DNA from: Corynebacterium meitnerae
GTDB lineage: Bacteria; Actinomycetota; Actinomycetes; Mycobacteriales; Mycobacteriaceae
Direction: 5' to 3'
Length of the DNA stretch: 64,000 bases
Assembly (NCBI RefSeq): GCF_027570075.1
Contig: NZ_JAKMUS010000002.1
Coordinates: 1-64,000 of the forward strand
Position numbers and translations under genes: made by a program. Below, one piece after another: positions 8,053-16,986 of this stretch (within the stretch, counting starts at the first letter, position 1; each line of letters opens with the position of its first letter). The notes beneath the pieces are model-generated. The model did no database searches. It had not been told where the DNA came from and saw only the letters and a program-made list of their open reading frames with translations.

Positions 8053-9624
8053 CTAGTCCTTTTTCGGGCCTAGCTTCTTGAAGGCCTTCTGCACCTTCGC
8101 GAGCGCCTTCGGGTACTTCTTCAACGCCTTGTCACCGCGCTCGATTTCGTGCTGGTAGAGCATGCCGTAGGTGAATGTGTCCTCACCGTGGCGGCGTGCA
8201 CGCGCGGTGAGCTTGTCTAAGCGCTGGCGGGTCGCCACGGAATCTTGGTACTCGCCGAGGATGTCTTGGGCCTTGGCGCAGGCCTTGGTCAACTTCTTTG
8301 TGTCCAGGTCAGAAGCCTGGGCGGCCACGGCGCAGTAGCGCAGTTTCTTCACGGCCTTGCGCACGTCGTGGAGAGACTCCGCTCGGTCCTGCCAGGTGGG
8401 AGCTGCATCGGTAGCCCGCTCAAGCCGGGTGAGCACCTTCGCATACGCCGCGGACAGGTGCTCAAAGAGGATGTCGGCCGGGCTGCCATCCTCGGTGCCA
8501 GAGAGGGGAGGGGTGGCGAGGAGGGCATCGACATCGTCGAGAAGCTGCACATAGCGCGGCGAATCGAGGGCCTTCACGATGCGCTTGTGGGCGCGCTCGT
8601 ACTTGCGGCGCATGGTGCTGCGGATGTGCTCGGCGGCGATGGGGTCGACCATGCCGGAATCGTCGGCGTCGAGCTGCGTCAGCAGGCGTTCCTCGATGAC
8701 CTCCGCATCGCGGGCAGCCCCCAGCAAATCAGCGAGCTGCTTCAGCTCGGCTTCGAGGGGCCGCACCTGTGATTGATCGAGGATCCCCTCGAAGGTAGAC
8801 AGGAGGCTGCGCATCTCACGGGTGGCCACGCGCATCTGGTGGACCGAATCCGGCTCATCCAAGCGCACCTTCGGATCGTGGTCTACGAGCTTGTTGCGCT
8901 GAGCGCGCAGCGCCTCAACGACGACGCGGACCGGGGAATCGGGCGCGAGCTGCTCAAACACCGACGTGTCCATGTGGGGTGGGGCTGGGGCGTCATTCAC
9001 TGAATCGCCCAAGGCTGTTGCGAGCTTGGAGGGGAACTCTGCTTCGCGTGCGCCCTCGTTCAACAACAAAGAGGTGGCCTCGTGCAAGAGTGCAGCGCCG
9101 CCTAGGGTCTCATTCACAGCGGAGGTGAGTTCCACCTCCCACTCGCGCCAGGTGGTCTGCTGGCCACCGGGCAGGAAGGACTCGGCGGTAACGTGATCGT
9201 CGCAAAACTCGGCGATAGCCACGCCATCGGCGTTGAGGATATTGACCTCCATGCGCTTGTTATCCACCTGCGCGATGGGGATAAGCGGCTCATCGCGCAC
9301 GATTGCGCGCACCGCGCTGAGTAGCTGCTCCGGCGGGGTATCAGCATCACCCAACGGTGCGTGGAGCTCCGTCCGCCCAATATCGGCGGGCAGTTTGATG
9401 TGCCACCCGTCATCCTTACCGCCGGTGCGGCGTCGCAGAGTGATCTTCGCCCGGGTCAGGCGCAGATCGGCTGTGTCGTGGTAGATGGCTGACAGGCTGT
9501 GGTGGGCTGGCTCGCTGAGAGATTCAGCAGCAGTGAGCTGGGTGAGGTCCGGAACAGCAGTTGCTTCATCGACGGCAAACTTGGCCTCAACCTCAAGGGC
9601 CTCAAGGTAGCTTTCGGAGCTCAT
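8053..9624 (-). CDS. CYTH and CHAD domain protein
   Basis: 523 aa. Residues about 8-200 form a CYTH (triphosphate tunnel) domain, with the hallmark ExExK in LEVEAKF near the start and further basic residues that hold triphosphate. Residues about 225-510 form a CHAD domain, a helical His-rich domain with HQMRVATREMRS and HDVRKAVKKLRY motifs. CHAD domains bind polyphosphate and CYTH domains hydrolyse or bind triphosphates, so a cytoplasmic polyphosphate role is likely. The start ATG has AAGGA upstream. Divergently transcribed from glnA2. Confidence 0.93.
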   Translation of the reverse strand: MSSESYLEALEVEAKFAVDEATAVPDLTQLTAAESLSEPAHHSLSAIYHDTADLRLTRAKITLRRRTGGKDDGWHIKLPADIGRTELHAPLGDADTPPEQLLSAVRAIVRDEPLIPIAQVDNKRMEVNILNADGVAIAEFCDDHVTAESFLPGGQQTTWREWEVELTSAVNETLGGAALLHEATSLLLNEGAREAEFPSKLATALGDSVNDAPAPPHMDTSVFEQLAPDSPVRVVVEALRAQRNKLVDHDPKVRLDEPDSVHQMRVATREMRSLLSTFEGILDQSQVRPLEAELKQLADLLGAARDAEVIEERLLTQLDADDSGMVDPIAAEHIRSTMRRKYERAHKRIVKALDSPRYVQLLDDVDALLATPPLSGTEDGSPADILFEHLSAAYAKVLTRLERATDAAPTWQDRAESLHDVRKAVKKLRYCAVAAQASDLDTKKLTKACAKAQDILGEYQDSVATRQRLDKLTARARRHGEDTFTYGMLYQHEIERGDKALKKYPKALAKVQKAFKKLGPKKD

Positions 9625-9761
9625 GGGAATGTGCGTCCTTCTGTTCTTGCGGGGTGTGGGGGCTCACCACACAGTTTACTCCGCACACGAGGCGCATCAG
9701 CGGGGGCAAAAGCGGTGGCACATCCACACTTCCTCCCACGCCGGAACTACATTGGGAAGGC

Positions 9762-11087
9762 ATGAACAGCCAACAAGAAAACGTCCTGCGCGAGGTCGAA
9801 GAGCGGGATATCCGCTTCATCCGTCTGTGGTTCACCGACTTGTTCGGGGCGCTGAAGACAGTGATGATGTCGCCGGCCGAATTGGAAACAGCGTTTGATG
9901 AAGGTGTTGGCTTCGATGGCTCGTCCATCGAAGGGTTCTCCCGTGTCTCCGAGTCGGACACGCTGCTGCTGCCGGACCCCTCCACGTTCCAGCCGTTGCC
10001 TTTCGACGCAGACGATGGGCTGCAAACGGCGCGCATGTTCTGTGACATCTCCATGCCGGACGGCAAGCCGCTGTACGCGGACCCGCGCCAGGTGCTGCGC
10101 CGTCAGCTGAACAAGGCGGCGGAGGCCGGCTTTGAGTGCGTGGCCAGCCCGGAGATTGAGTTCTATGCCCTGACCGGTGGGGAGGATCCCCGGCCGGTAG
10201 ACGATGGCGGCTATTTCGATCAGGCGAAGCAGAATGCGGCGCCGCGGTTCCGCAGACAAGCAATTTCAGCGCTTGAATACATGGGCATTGCTACAGAGTT
10301 CTCCCACCATGAGGGCTCGCCGGGGCAGCAGGAGATTGATCTGCGGCATACGGATGCGCTGACAATGGCGGATAACATCATCGCGTTCCGCTACGTGGTG
10401 AAGACAGTGGCGGAGGCCAACGGCATTCTGGCAACGTTTATGCCCAAGCCTTTCCGCGAGCACAACGGTTCGGCGATGCACACGCACTTCTCCCTCTTTG
10501 AAGGTGAGGAGAATGCGTTCCACGATCCGGATGATGAGTACTCGCTGTCCACCACCGCCCGCCAGTTCATCGCGGGAGTGATCGAGCACGCGAATGAGAT
10601 CTCCGCGGTGACCAACCAGTGGGTGAACTCGTACAAGCGCCTGCAGTTCGGGTCGGAAGCGCCGACCGCGGCAACGTGGGGCGTGTCTAACCGTTCCGCG
10701 ATGGTGCGGGTGCCCACGTATCGCCTGCACAAGAGTGCTTCTCGACGCATCGAGGTCCGCACCATCGACTCCGCCGCCAACCCGTACCTGGCTTTCGCGG
10801 CGATCTTCGCGGCCGGGCTGGATGGCATTGACAAGGGCCTCGAGCTTGGTGAGCCCGCGGTGGACGACGTGTTTGCACTCACCCGGCGCGAGCGACGCGC
10901 GATGGGGTACAAGGATCTGCCGGGCTCCCTCGATGAGGCCCTGCGTGCACTGGAGAAATCCGAGTTCATGGCGGAGGTCTTGGGCGAGCAGGTCTTTGAA
11001 TTCTTCCTGCGCTCCAAGTGGGATGAGTGGCATGCCTACGAGGATCAGATCACCCCGTGGGAACTGGCTAACAACCTCAACCTCTAA
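9762..11087 (+). CDS. glnA2: Glutamine synthetase GlnA2 (non-adenylylated type)
   Basis: 441-aa glutamine synthetase with the beta-grasp N-terminal domain and the catalytic domain (SPEIEFYAL, HHEGSPGQQEIDL, KPFREHNGSAMHTH, NRSAMVRVP). It is shorter than GlnA in this window. At the place of the regulatory Tyr (NLYDLPP in adenylylated enzymes) it reads DVFALTRRE, a Phe, so GlnE cannot modify it there. The ATG at 9762 is 8 nt after TACATT, consistent with a leaderless or near-leaderless start; GGGAAGG is also present. glnE follows after 11 bp, the usual actinobacterial order. GlnA2 is often dispensable and its physiological substrate is debated. Confidence 0.95.
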   Translation: MNSQQENVLREVEERDIRFIRLWFTDLFGALKTVMMSPAELETAFDEGVGFDGSSIEGFSRVSESDTLLLPDPSTFQPLPFDADDGLQTARMFCDISMPDGKPLYADPRQVLRRQLNKAAEAGFECVASPEIEFYALTGGEDPRPVDDGGYFDQAKQNAAPRFRRQAISALEYMGIATEFSHHEGSPGQQEIDLRHTDALTMADNIIAFRYVVKTVAEANGILATFMPKPFREHNGSAMHTHFSLFEGEENAFHDPDDEYSLSTTARQFIAGVIEHANEISAVTNQWVNSYKRLQFGSEAPTAATWGVSNRSAMVRVPTYRLHKSASRRIEVRTIDSAANPYLAFAAIFAAGLDGIDKGLELGEPAVDDVFALTRRERRAMGYKDLPGSLDEALRALEKSEFMAEVLGEQVFEFFLRSKWDEWHAYEDQITPWELANNLNL

Positions 11088-11098
11088 GGGGGGGAAAG

Positions 11099-14000
11099 AT
11101 GGCGCGTAAGAAGTCTCCGTCGCCGGCACAGTTGGCGTTGACCGGGAAGACAGCCGCCGAGGATCTGGAGCGGTTGGGCTGGAGCGATGATGATGTGCTG
11201 TACACCCTAGGCGGCTCGGGCAATCCGGATAACACGCTGAACACGGCGTTCCGCCTGGCCGAGGCCCTGGGGGATCAGTACGAGGAGCTGCGCCAAGCGC
11301 TTATCAGCGATGAGGTCTTACGCGTCCGCCTCTTCGCCCTGCTGGGCGGGTCTACTGCGCTGGGCGACCACTTGGTGGCCCACCCAGAGGAATGGAAGCT
11401 GCTGGCGGAGCCACTGCCCACCACGAGCGAGATCTTCCAGATCATGCTGGGGGCGGTTCATGCGCAGCCGGAGCCGGAGGACCCCACCGCAACGACAGAC
11501 TTGGATCGGCCGGGTACGTACCGCGCAGCCATCACGGGCCTTGATGCGAAGAAGGCGTTGAAGAGCACCTACCGCACTTTGGTCATGCGCGTTGCCGCGG
11601 CGGATCTGGCTGGCACCTATTCCGCGTTCAAGGGATACGGCGCTGATCAGCCGGTCTTAGGCTACAGCGAGGTCACGGAGTTGCTCACCACCATCGCGGA
11701 TGCCGCGCTGACAGCCGCGCTGTCCGTCGCGGTGCGTTCGGTGTGTGGGGATGAGCCGATGAATGGCACGCTCGCTGTCATCGCCATGGGCAAGTGTGGT
11801 GCGCGGGAGCTGAACTACATCTCAGACGTCGACGTCATTTTTGTCGCGGAGCCGGCGGATGCGCAGGCGACGAAGATTGCTAGCGAGTTTACGTCGATAG
11901 GCACTGCTGCCTTCTTCGACGTGGACCCGAACCTGCGGCCGGAAGGCAAGTCCGGCGCGCTGGTGCGCACTCTCGAATCCCATGAGAAGTACTACAAGCG
12001 CTGGGCCGAAACCTGGGAGTTCCAGGCGCTGCTCAAGGCCCGCCCGATGACGGGTGACATGGAGCTGGGGCAGGCGTACCGCGAGAAGCTGAAGCCGATG
12101 GTGTGGGAGTCCTCCCAGCGCGATTCCTTCGTCGAAGACGTGCAGGCAATGCGTCGCCGCGTGCTGTCGAATGTGCCGGAGGACATGCGCGCGCGTGAGC
12201 TCAAGCTCGGCCAGGGAGGCCTGCGCGATGTGGAATTTGCGGTGCAGCTCCTGCAGCTCGTGCATGGGCGTATCGACGCCACCCTGCGCACCAAAAACAC
12301 CATCGAGTCCATCCAGGCCCTCTCCGATGGCGGTTACATCGGCCGCGAAGATGCCGTGCACCTCATCGAGGCATATGAGTTCTTGCGGCTGCTGGAACAC
12401 CGCCTCCAACTTCATCGCTTCCGGCGCACGCACACGTTGCCGGAAGATGATGATGCTGCGAATCGCCGTTGGCTGGCGCTGACCTCCGGCTTCATTTCCT
12501 CGCCGACGTTGTCTGCGGTGGATGAGATGGATGCCCGCCTGAAGGTGGAGCGCAAGAAGATCTCGGACCTGCACTCGCGGTTGTTCTACCGCCCGCTGCT
12601 GAATTCGATTGCGGGGATGAGTGTGGGGGAGGCGTCGCTCAGCAAGGATGCGGCAGTCTCGCAGCTTAAGGCGCTGGGCTACACGCACCCGGCGCGCGCA
12701 TACCAGCACCTGTCCGCGCTGGTGAAAGGCACTTCCCGCAAGGCGAAGCTGCAGGCGATTCTTTTGCCCACGCTGCTGGTGTGGCTGGGGGAGACCGCGG
12801 ATCCGGATGCCGGTCTGCTCAACTACCGCAAGCTGTCGGATGCGGCGCAGGATCGTTCGTGGTTCTTGCGCATGCTTCGCGACGAAGGCGTGGTCGGCGA
12901 ACGCCTCATGCACATCCTGGGCACGTCCCCGTATGCGGCGAACCTCATCATTTCCGCACCCGATGTGGTGAAGCAGCTTGGCGATGGCGCAACGCAGCCG
13001 AAACTCCTCGACCCCGAGCCGGACCGGGTGTACAAGGCGCTGATCGCGGCGTCGAAACGCCATGCGGACCCCGATAAGGCGGTGAGCGTTGCTCGATCCC
13101 TGCGACGGGCGGAGCTGGCCCGCATTGCTTCAGCTGATTTGCTGGGCATGATGAATGTCCGCGAGGTCTGTGACCAGCTGTCGTGGGTGTGGAATGCCGT
13201 GTTGGAAGCCGGCCTGCGGGCCGAGGTGCGCGCTGATCTGCTTGAGCGCGGCGTCGAAGAGCCACTGGCCCGCATCGCCGTCATTGGCATGGGTCGCCTC
13301 GGTGGGGCGGAACTGGGCTACGGCTCAGACGCGGACGTGATGATCGTGGCTGAGCCAAGCGAAGGCGTAGATGAAGTAGAAGCGCTGGCGTGGGCCGCCA
13401 AGATCATTGACCAACTACGCAAGCGCCTGTCCAAGCCTTCGGATGACCCACCGCTGGAAGTGGATCTGGGTCTGCGGCCCGAGGGGCGGTCCGGCCCCGT
13501 TGTACGCACCATTGCTTCGTATAAGCGCTACTACCAAGAGTGGGGCGAGGTATGGGAGCAGCAGGCACTACTGCGCGCCACCTACATTGCCGGTGATGCG
13601 GAGGTGGGGGAGGAATTCCTCCACAGCATTGACCCGTTCCGCTACCCGGCTGGGGGTGCCACCGAGGCAGAGATCCGGGAGATCCGCCGCATCAAAGCCC
13701 GCGTGGACAACGAGCGCCTGCCCCGCAACGCGGACCGCGCCACCCACACCAAACTCGGTCGTGGTGCCTTGACGGATATCGAGTGGACCGTGCAGTTGCT
13801 CACCATGATGCACGCGGATACCTACCCGGAACTGCACAACACCTCCACGCTGGAGGTCCTGGACTTCCTGGTCACCGACGCGGCCGCTGACATCATCGAC
13901 CCCGCGCAGGCACGCACGCTCATGGATGCCTGGTTGCTGGCCACAGCAGCACGCAACGCGCTCGTCCTGGTCACGGGTAAACGCACTGATCAACTACCTG

Positions 14001-14158
14001 GTCCTGGTGCTCAGCTCAACCAGGTCGCCGGTGCCGCGGGGTATGACCCGCATGATGCACAAGCGTTCCTCGACCACTACCTGAAAGTCACGCGCCGGGC
14101 GCACCGCGTGGTGGAGGAAGTGTTCTGGGGTGAAGAGCCGTCCTTTGAGTATGACTGA
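11099..14158 (+). CDS. glnE: Glutamine synthetase adenylyltransferase/deadenylase
   Basis: 1019 aa, full length for the family. Two nucleotidyltransferase modules are visible, each with the paired aspartates of the active site: LNYISDVDVIFV near residue 240 and LGYGSDADVMIV near 740. The first normally removes and the second attaches AMP on the Tyr of GlnA. A PII-response helical region lies between. Directly downstream of glnA2 and probably co-transcribed. Its expected target is GlnA (24386-25822), which keeps the Tyr. Confidence 0.97.
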   Translation: MARKKSPSPAQLALTGKTAAEDLERLGWSDDDVLYTLGGSGNPDNTLNTAFRLAEALGDQYEELRQALISDEVLRVRLFALLGGSTALGDHLVAHPEEWKLLAEPLPTTSEIFQIMLGAVHAQPEPEDPTATTDLDRPGTYRAAITGLDAKKALKSTYRTLVMRVAAADLAGTYSAFKGYGADQPVLGYSEVTELLTTIADAALTAALSVAVRSVCGDEPMNGTLAVIAMGKCGARELNYISDVDVIFVAEPADAQATKIASEFTSIGTAAFFDVDPNLRPEGKSGALVRTLESHEKYYKRWAETWEFQALLKARPMTGDMELGQAYREKLKPMVWESSQRDSFVEDVQAMRRRVLSNVPEDMRARELKLGQGGLRDVEFAVQLLQLVHGRIDATLRTKNTIESIQALSDGGYIGREDAVHLIEAYEFLRLLEHRLQLHRFRRTHTLPEDDDAANRRWLALTSGFISSPTLSAVDEMDARLKVERKKISDLHSRLFYRPLLNSIAGMSVGEASLSKDAAVSQLKALGYTHPARAYQHLSALVKGTSRKAKLQAILLPTLLVWLGETADPDAGLLNYRKLSDAAQDRSWFLRMLRDEGVVGERLMHILGTSPYAANLIISAPDVVKQLGDGATQPKLLDPEPDRVYKALIAASKRHADPDKAVSVARSLRRAELARIASADLLGMMNVREVCDQLSWVWNAVLEAGLRAEVRADLLERGVEEPLARIAVIGMGRLGGAELGYGSDADVMIVAEPSEGVDEVEALAWAAKIIDQLRKRLSKPSDDPPLEVDLGLRPEGRSGPVVRTIASYKRYYQEWGEVWEQQALLRATYIAGDAEVGEEFLHSIDPFRYPAGGATEAEIREIRRIKARVDNERLPRNADRATHTKLGRGALTDIEWTVQLLTMMHADTYPELHNTSTLEVLDFLVTDAAADIIDPAQARTLMDAWLLATAARNALVLVTGKRTDQLPGPGAQLNQVAGAAGYDPHDAQAFLDHYLKVTRRAHRVVEEVFWGEEPSFEYD

Positions 14159-14219
14159 GTCTGACTAGCCCTGGCTTACTCCGGGGGGCGGTATGGCCGA
14201 AGGTGTGATCCACGCACGC

Positions 14220-14235
14220 TAGACTCCTAGGGGTG
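14220..14235 (+). promoter_or_regulatory. Leaderless promoter -10 of thrC
   Basis: TAGACT at 14220-14225 precedes the GTG start (14233) by 7 nt, and no Shine-Dalgarno is present. The transcript therefore probably begins at the start codon. Confidence 0.6.
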
Positions 14236-15693
14236 GATTACATCTCAACGCGTGATACGACCAAGACCCCGCACCGATTCACCGACATCCTGTTGTCTGG
14301 CCTAGCACCGGATGGAGGGTTGTACGTGCCGGTTGCGTACCCGCGCATCACGGAAGAGAAACTCGCCGAGTGGCGCGGTGTGCTCGCCGAAGGTGGATAC
14401 CCGGCACTGGCCGCCGAGGTGGTCAAGCTTTTTGTCAACGACATCCCACCGGCCAAGGTTGAGCAGCTCACCGCCGCCGCTTACCGCACCCCGGTGTTCA
14501 GCACCGAGGAGATCGTCCCCGTCAGCGAGCTCGAGGACGGCATTTACCTCGCCCACCTGTCCGAAGGCCCGACCGCTGCGTTCAAGGACATGGCCATGCA
14601 GCTGCTCGGCGAGCTCTTTGAGTTTGAGCTCGCGCGCCGGGAGGAAACCCTCAACATTTTGGGCGCCACCTCCGGCGATACGGGTTCGTCCGCGGAGTAC
14701 GCCATGCGTGGCCGCGACAACATCAACGTGTTCATGCTCACCCCAGCTGGCCGCATGACCCCGTTCCAGCAGGCGCAGATGTTTGGTCTGAATGAGCCGA
14801 ACATCTTCAACATCGCGCTCGATGGCGTTTTCGACGACTGCCAGGACGTCGTCAAAGAAGTCAACGCCGACGCTGCGTTCAAGTCCAAGCACCACATCGG
14901 CGCTGTGAACTCCATTAACTGGGCACGCCTGCTCGCGCAGACGATCTACTACATTTCCTCCTACCTCAAGATCACGTCGCCTCCTGCTCCGGGGGAGCAG
15001 CCGCAGCAGGTGTCCTTCTGCGTTCCCACCGGCAATTTCGGAGACATTTGCGCTGGGCATATTGTGAAGCAGATGGGGTTGCCCGTCGATAAGCTTATTG
15101 TGGCGACGAACGAGAATGACGTGCTCCACGAGTTCTTCAGCACGGGCCAGTACCGCCCGCGTTCCTCTGAGGAAACGCAGGCGACGTCCTCTCCGTCGAT
15201 GGACATCTCCCGCGCATCCAACTTCGAGCGTTTCATCTTCGATGTGCTCGAGCGCGATGCCGCGCAGACCAAGGACCTCTTCGGCGTGCAGGTGAAAGCC
15301 GGGGGCTTTGAGCTTGACGACGATGTCATGGCACACATCCGCGACCACTACGGCTTCCTGTCAGGGAGTTCTACGCACGCTGATCGCATTTCGACGATTC
15401 GAGACACCCACGCTAACCAGTCCACCCTCGTCGACCCGCACACAGCTGACGGCGTCTTTGTTGCCCGCGGCCTGAAGGATCAGGTGGATACCCCGATTGT
15501 GGTTCTGGAGACTGCGCTGCCGGTGAAGTTCTCGGAGACGATCATTGAGGCAACTGGCCAGGAACCGGACGTTCCGGAACGTTTCGCTGGCATCATGGAC
15601 GCTGACCGCCACGTGGTGGACATGCCCAACGATGCGCAGGTAGTCAAAGAGTACATTGCCAGCAAGACCGGCAATGCCACCACGACTGACTGA
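14233..15693 (+). CDS. thrC: Threonine synthase
   Basis: 486-aa PLP enzyme making L-threonine from O-phosphohomoserine, the last step of threonine synthesis. The PLP-binding Lys is Lys118 in TAAFKDMAMQ, and the phosphate-binding GATSGDTGSS follows. The size matches the long fungal/corynebacterial-type threonine synthases rather than the 360-aa mycobacterial form. The GTG start is leaderless by the -10 spacing. A 44-aa ORF follows 26 bp after the stop. Confidence 0.96.
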   Translation: MDYISTRDTTKTPHRFTDILLSGLAPDGGLYVPVAYPRITEEKLAEWRGVLAEGGYPALAAEVVKLFVNDIPPAKVEQLTAAAYRTPVFSTEEIVPVSELEDGIYLAHLSEGPTAAFKDMAMQLLGELFEFELARREETLNILGATSGDTGSSAEYAMRGRDNINVFMLTPAGRMTPFQQAQMFGLNEPNIFNIALDGVFDDCQDVVKEVNADAAFKSKHHIGAVNSINWARLLAQTIYYISSYLKITSPPAPGEQPQQVSFCVPTGNFGDICAGHIVKQMGLPVDKLIVATNENDVLHEFFSTGQYRPRSSEETQATSSPSMDISRASNFERFIFDVLERDAAQTKDLFGVQVKAGGFELDDDVMAHIRDHYGFLSGSSTHADRISTIRDTHANQSTLVDPHTADGVFVARGLKDQVDTPIVVLETALPVKFSETIIEATGQEPDVPERFAGIMDADRHVVDMPNDAQVVKEYIASKTGNATTTD

Positions 15694-15719
15694 GTAGTGA
15701 TCAAGTAAGGAGCACCCCC

Positions 15720-15854
15720 ATGGCACAGGAACAATTCGCTGGCCCCGAGCACTACGTCGAGTTCGACCCGGAGAAGTTCATCCGTGATCTGAAGATTCAG
15801 AGCGAGATGGACAAAGAGGACGAAGGTTCCGGCGACGAAACCGCTGAGTCCTAG
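15720..15854 (+). CDS. 44-aa acidic small protein
   Basis: Short ORF with a strong ribosome site (TAAGGAG, 7 nt before the ATG). The product begins MAQEQFAGPEHYVEFDPE and ends with an acidic tail of Asp/Glu/Ser. No signal peptide or membrane helix. It sits between thrC and the serine protease in the same direction and is probably on the thrC transcript. Function not recognised. The good ribosome site and ordinary codon use support it being expressed. Confidence 0.62.
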   Translation: MAQEQFAGPEHYVEFDPEKFIRDLKIQSEMDKEDEGSGDETAES

Positions 15855-15872
15855 GCTCAGGCTCCTCTTCCA

Positions 15873-16841
15873 GTGACGTATCCGCAATTACCGCCGGCGC
15901 CGTACGCTCCGCACGATGACCCGCGCCCGTCCCACGGGGCTGGTGCGGGCCTGTGGGCTGCCCTCGTGGTCATCGTGAGCTTTGTTGTGGCGTCGGTCGT
16001 CTATCTCGGATTGACCACATCCCAGCAGCCCACCCTCACCATGGAGGAACGCCAACAGCGTGAGGGCGTGCAGACACCGGGGGAGGCACCTGACGACCCC
16101 AACGCAGCCACGCTGGTGAAGGTACCCACCTTTGCCCTCTGGGCACCGGGCACCAAGATACAAACTGTTGACCACTACCCGCAGCCCGGCGAATCCTTCA
16201 CCGCACAGTCCTGCACCGTGGCGTTTAGTTTCAGCGGTGCCGATGGCCGCAATTACGCTGTCACCGCCGGCCACTGTGGCAAAGAAGATGATCTTGTGTG
16301 GCCTCCTTCAGCCGAAACCGCAGCAGACTACGCCGTGGAGGCTGGCCGCTTCATCTACTCGGGCCTGTATAGCGAGGGCAACGATGGGGTAGACGTAGGC
16401 ATCATCGAGATCACCGATCCGAACCGCTACATGGATCTTGTTGGTGACCCAATCCCCACCGCCATCTTCGGCGGCACCCTGGCCCCCAACGATCCCATCT
16501 GCAAAACAGGCGGCACTACCGGGTACACCTGCGGTGTCTTTGACGCCAGCGGCCGTGTTCAGCTCATCCGCACAGAGACGGACAATGAGCGTGAAACCTA
16601 CGGCGACATTGGCAACCTGTGTGCCTCACCCGGTGATTCCGGCGGGCCTGTGTTCCATGAGATCAATGGCCGCGCCACCGTCATCGGTGTTGTCTCCGGC
16701 ACTGAAGCCGGCCGTGCCGACGAGCCCTGCGATCTCCCCGATTCACACACGAAGCTCATGTCCTACTCCAACTACGAGCAAGTCATGGGCGTGATCAACC
16801 GTGTCGTCCCCGACGCTCAGTTCGAAGAGCAGAACTGGTAG
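15873..16841 (+). CDS. Membrane-anchored chymotrypsin-like serine protease
   Basis: 322 aa. A Pro-rich cytoplasmic N terminus is followed by one membrane helix (about 25-47) and an extracytoplasmic S1-fold protease domain. The triad can be placed: His134 in VTAGHCG, Asp174 in GVDVGIIEI, Ser256 in SPGDSGGPV. Several cysteines could form disulphides, as expected outside the cell. The GTG start at 15873 is followed by Pro-rich sequence; an alternative start is not obvious. Substrate unknown. It ends 145 bp before the convergent HNH gene. Confidence 0.85.
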   Translation: MTYPQLPPAPYAPHDDPRPSHGAGAGLWAALVVIVSFVVASVVYLGLTTSQQPTLTMEERQQREGVQTPGEAPDDPNAATLVKVPTFALWAPGTKIQTVDHYPQPGESFTAQSCTVAFSFSGADGRNYAVTAGHCGKEDDLVWPPSAETAADYAVEAGRFIYSGLYSEGNDGVDVGIIEITDPNRYMDLVGDPIPTAIFGGTLAPNDPICKTGGTTGYTCGVFDASGRVQLIRTETDNERETYGDIGNLCASPGDSGGPVFHEINGRATVIGVVSGTEAGRADEPCDLPDSHTKLMSYSNYEQVMGVINRVVPDAQFEEQNW

Positions 16842-16867
16842 CTGCCGTTTTCGGCGTTGACTATCCG

Positions 16868-16937
16868 GTTTGACTATCGCACCTTCCACCGATCCGCGAC
16901 CTGCGGTTTTGTTCCGAACGGGTCGCCATAGTCAAAC
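16868..16937. repeat. Inverted repeat between convergent protease and HNH genes
   Basis: GTTTGACTAT at 16868-16877 and ATAGTCAAAC at 16928-16937 are exact inverted copies with 50 bp between them. A second hairpin (CCGAAAG...CTTTCGG) lies at about 16946-16974. These lie at the 3' end of the HNH/DUF222 gene and could act as a transcription end region or be a trace of element insertion. Confidence 0.5.
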
Positions 16938-16986
16938 GGGCACACCGAAAGACCAGCTGTCGCTGGCTTTCGGCAAGAGGTGTCGC

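Noticed and set aside
14233..14252. Near-identical starts of thrC and gcvP (both encode MDYIS after GTG)
   Set aside because: Similarity ends after about six codons; chance.
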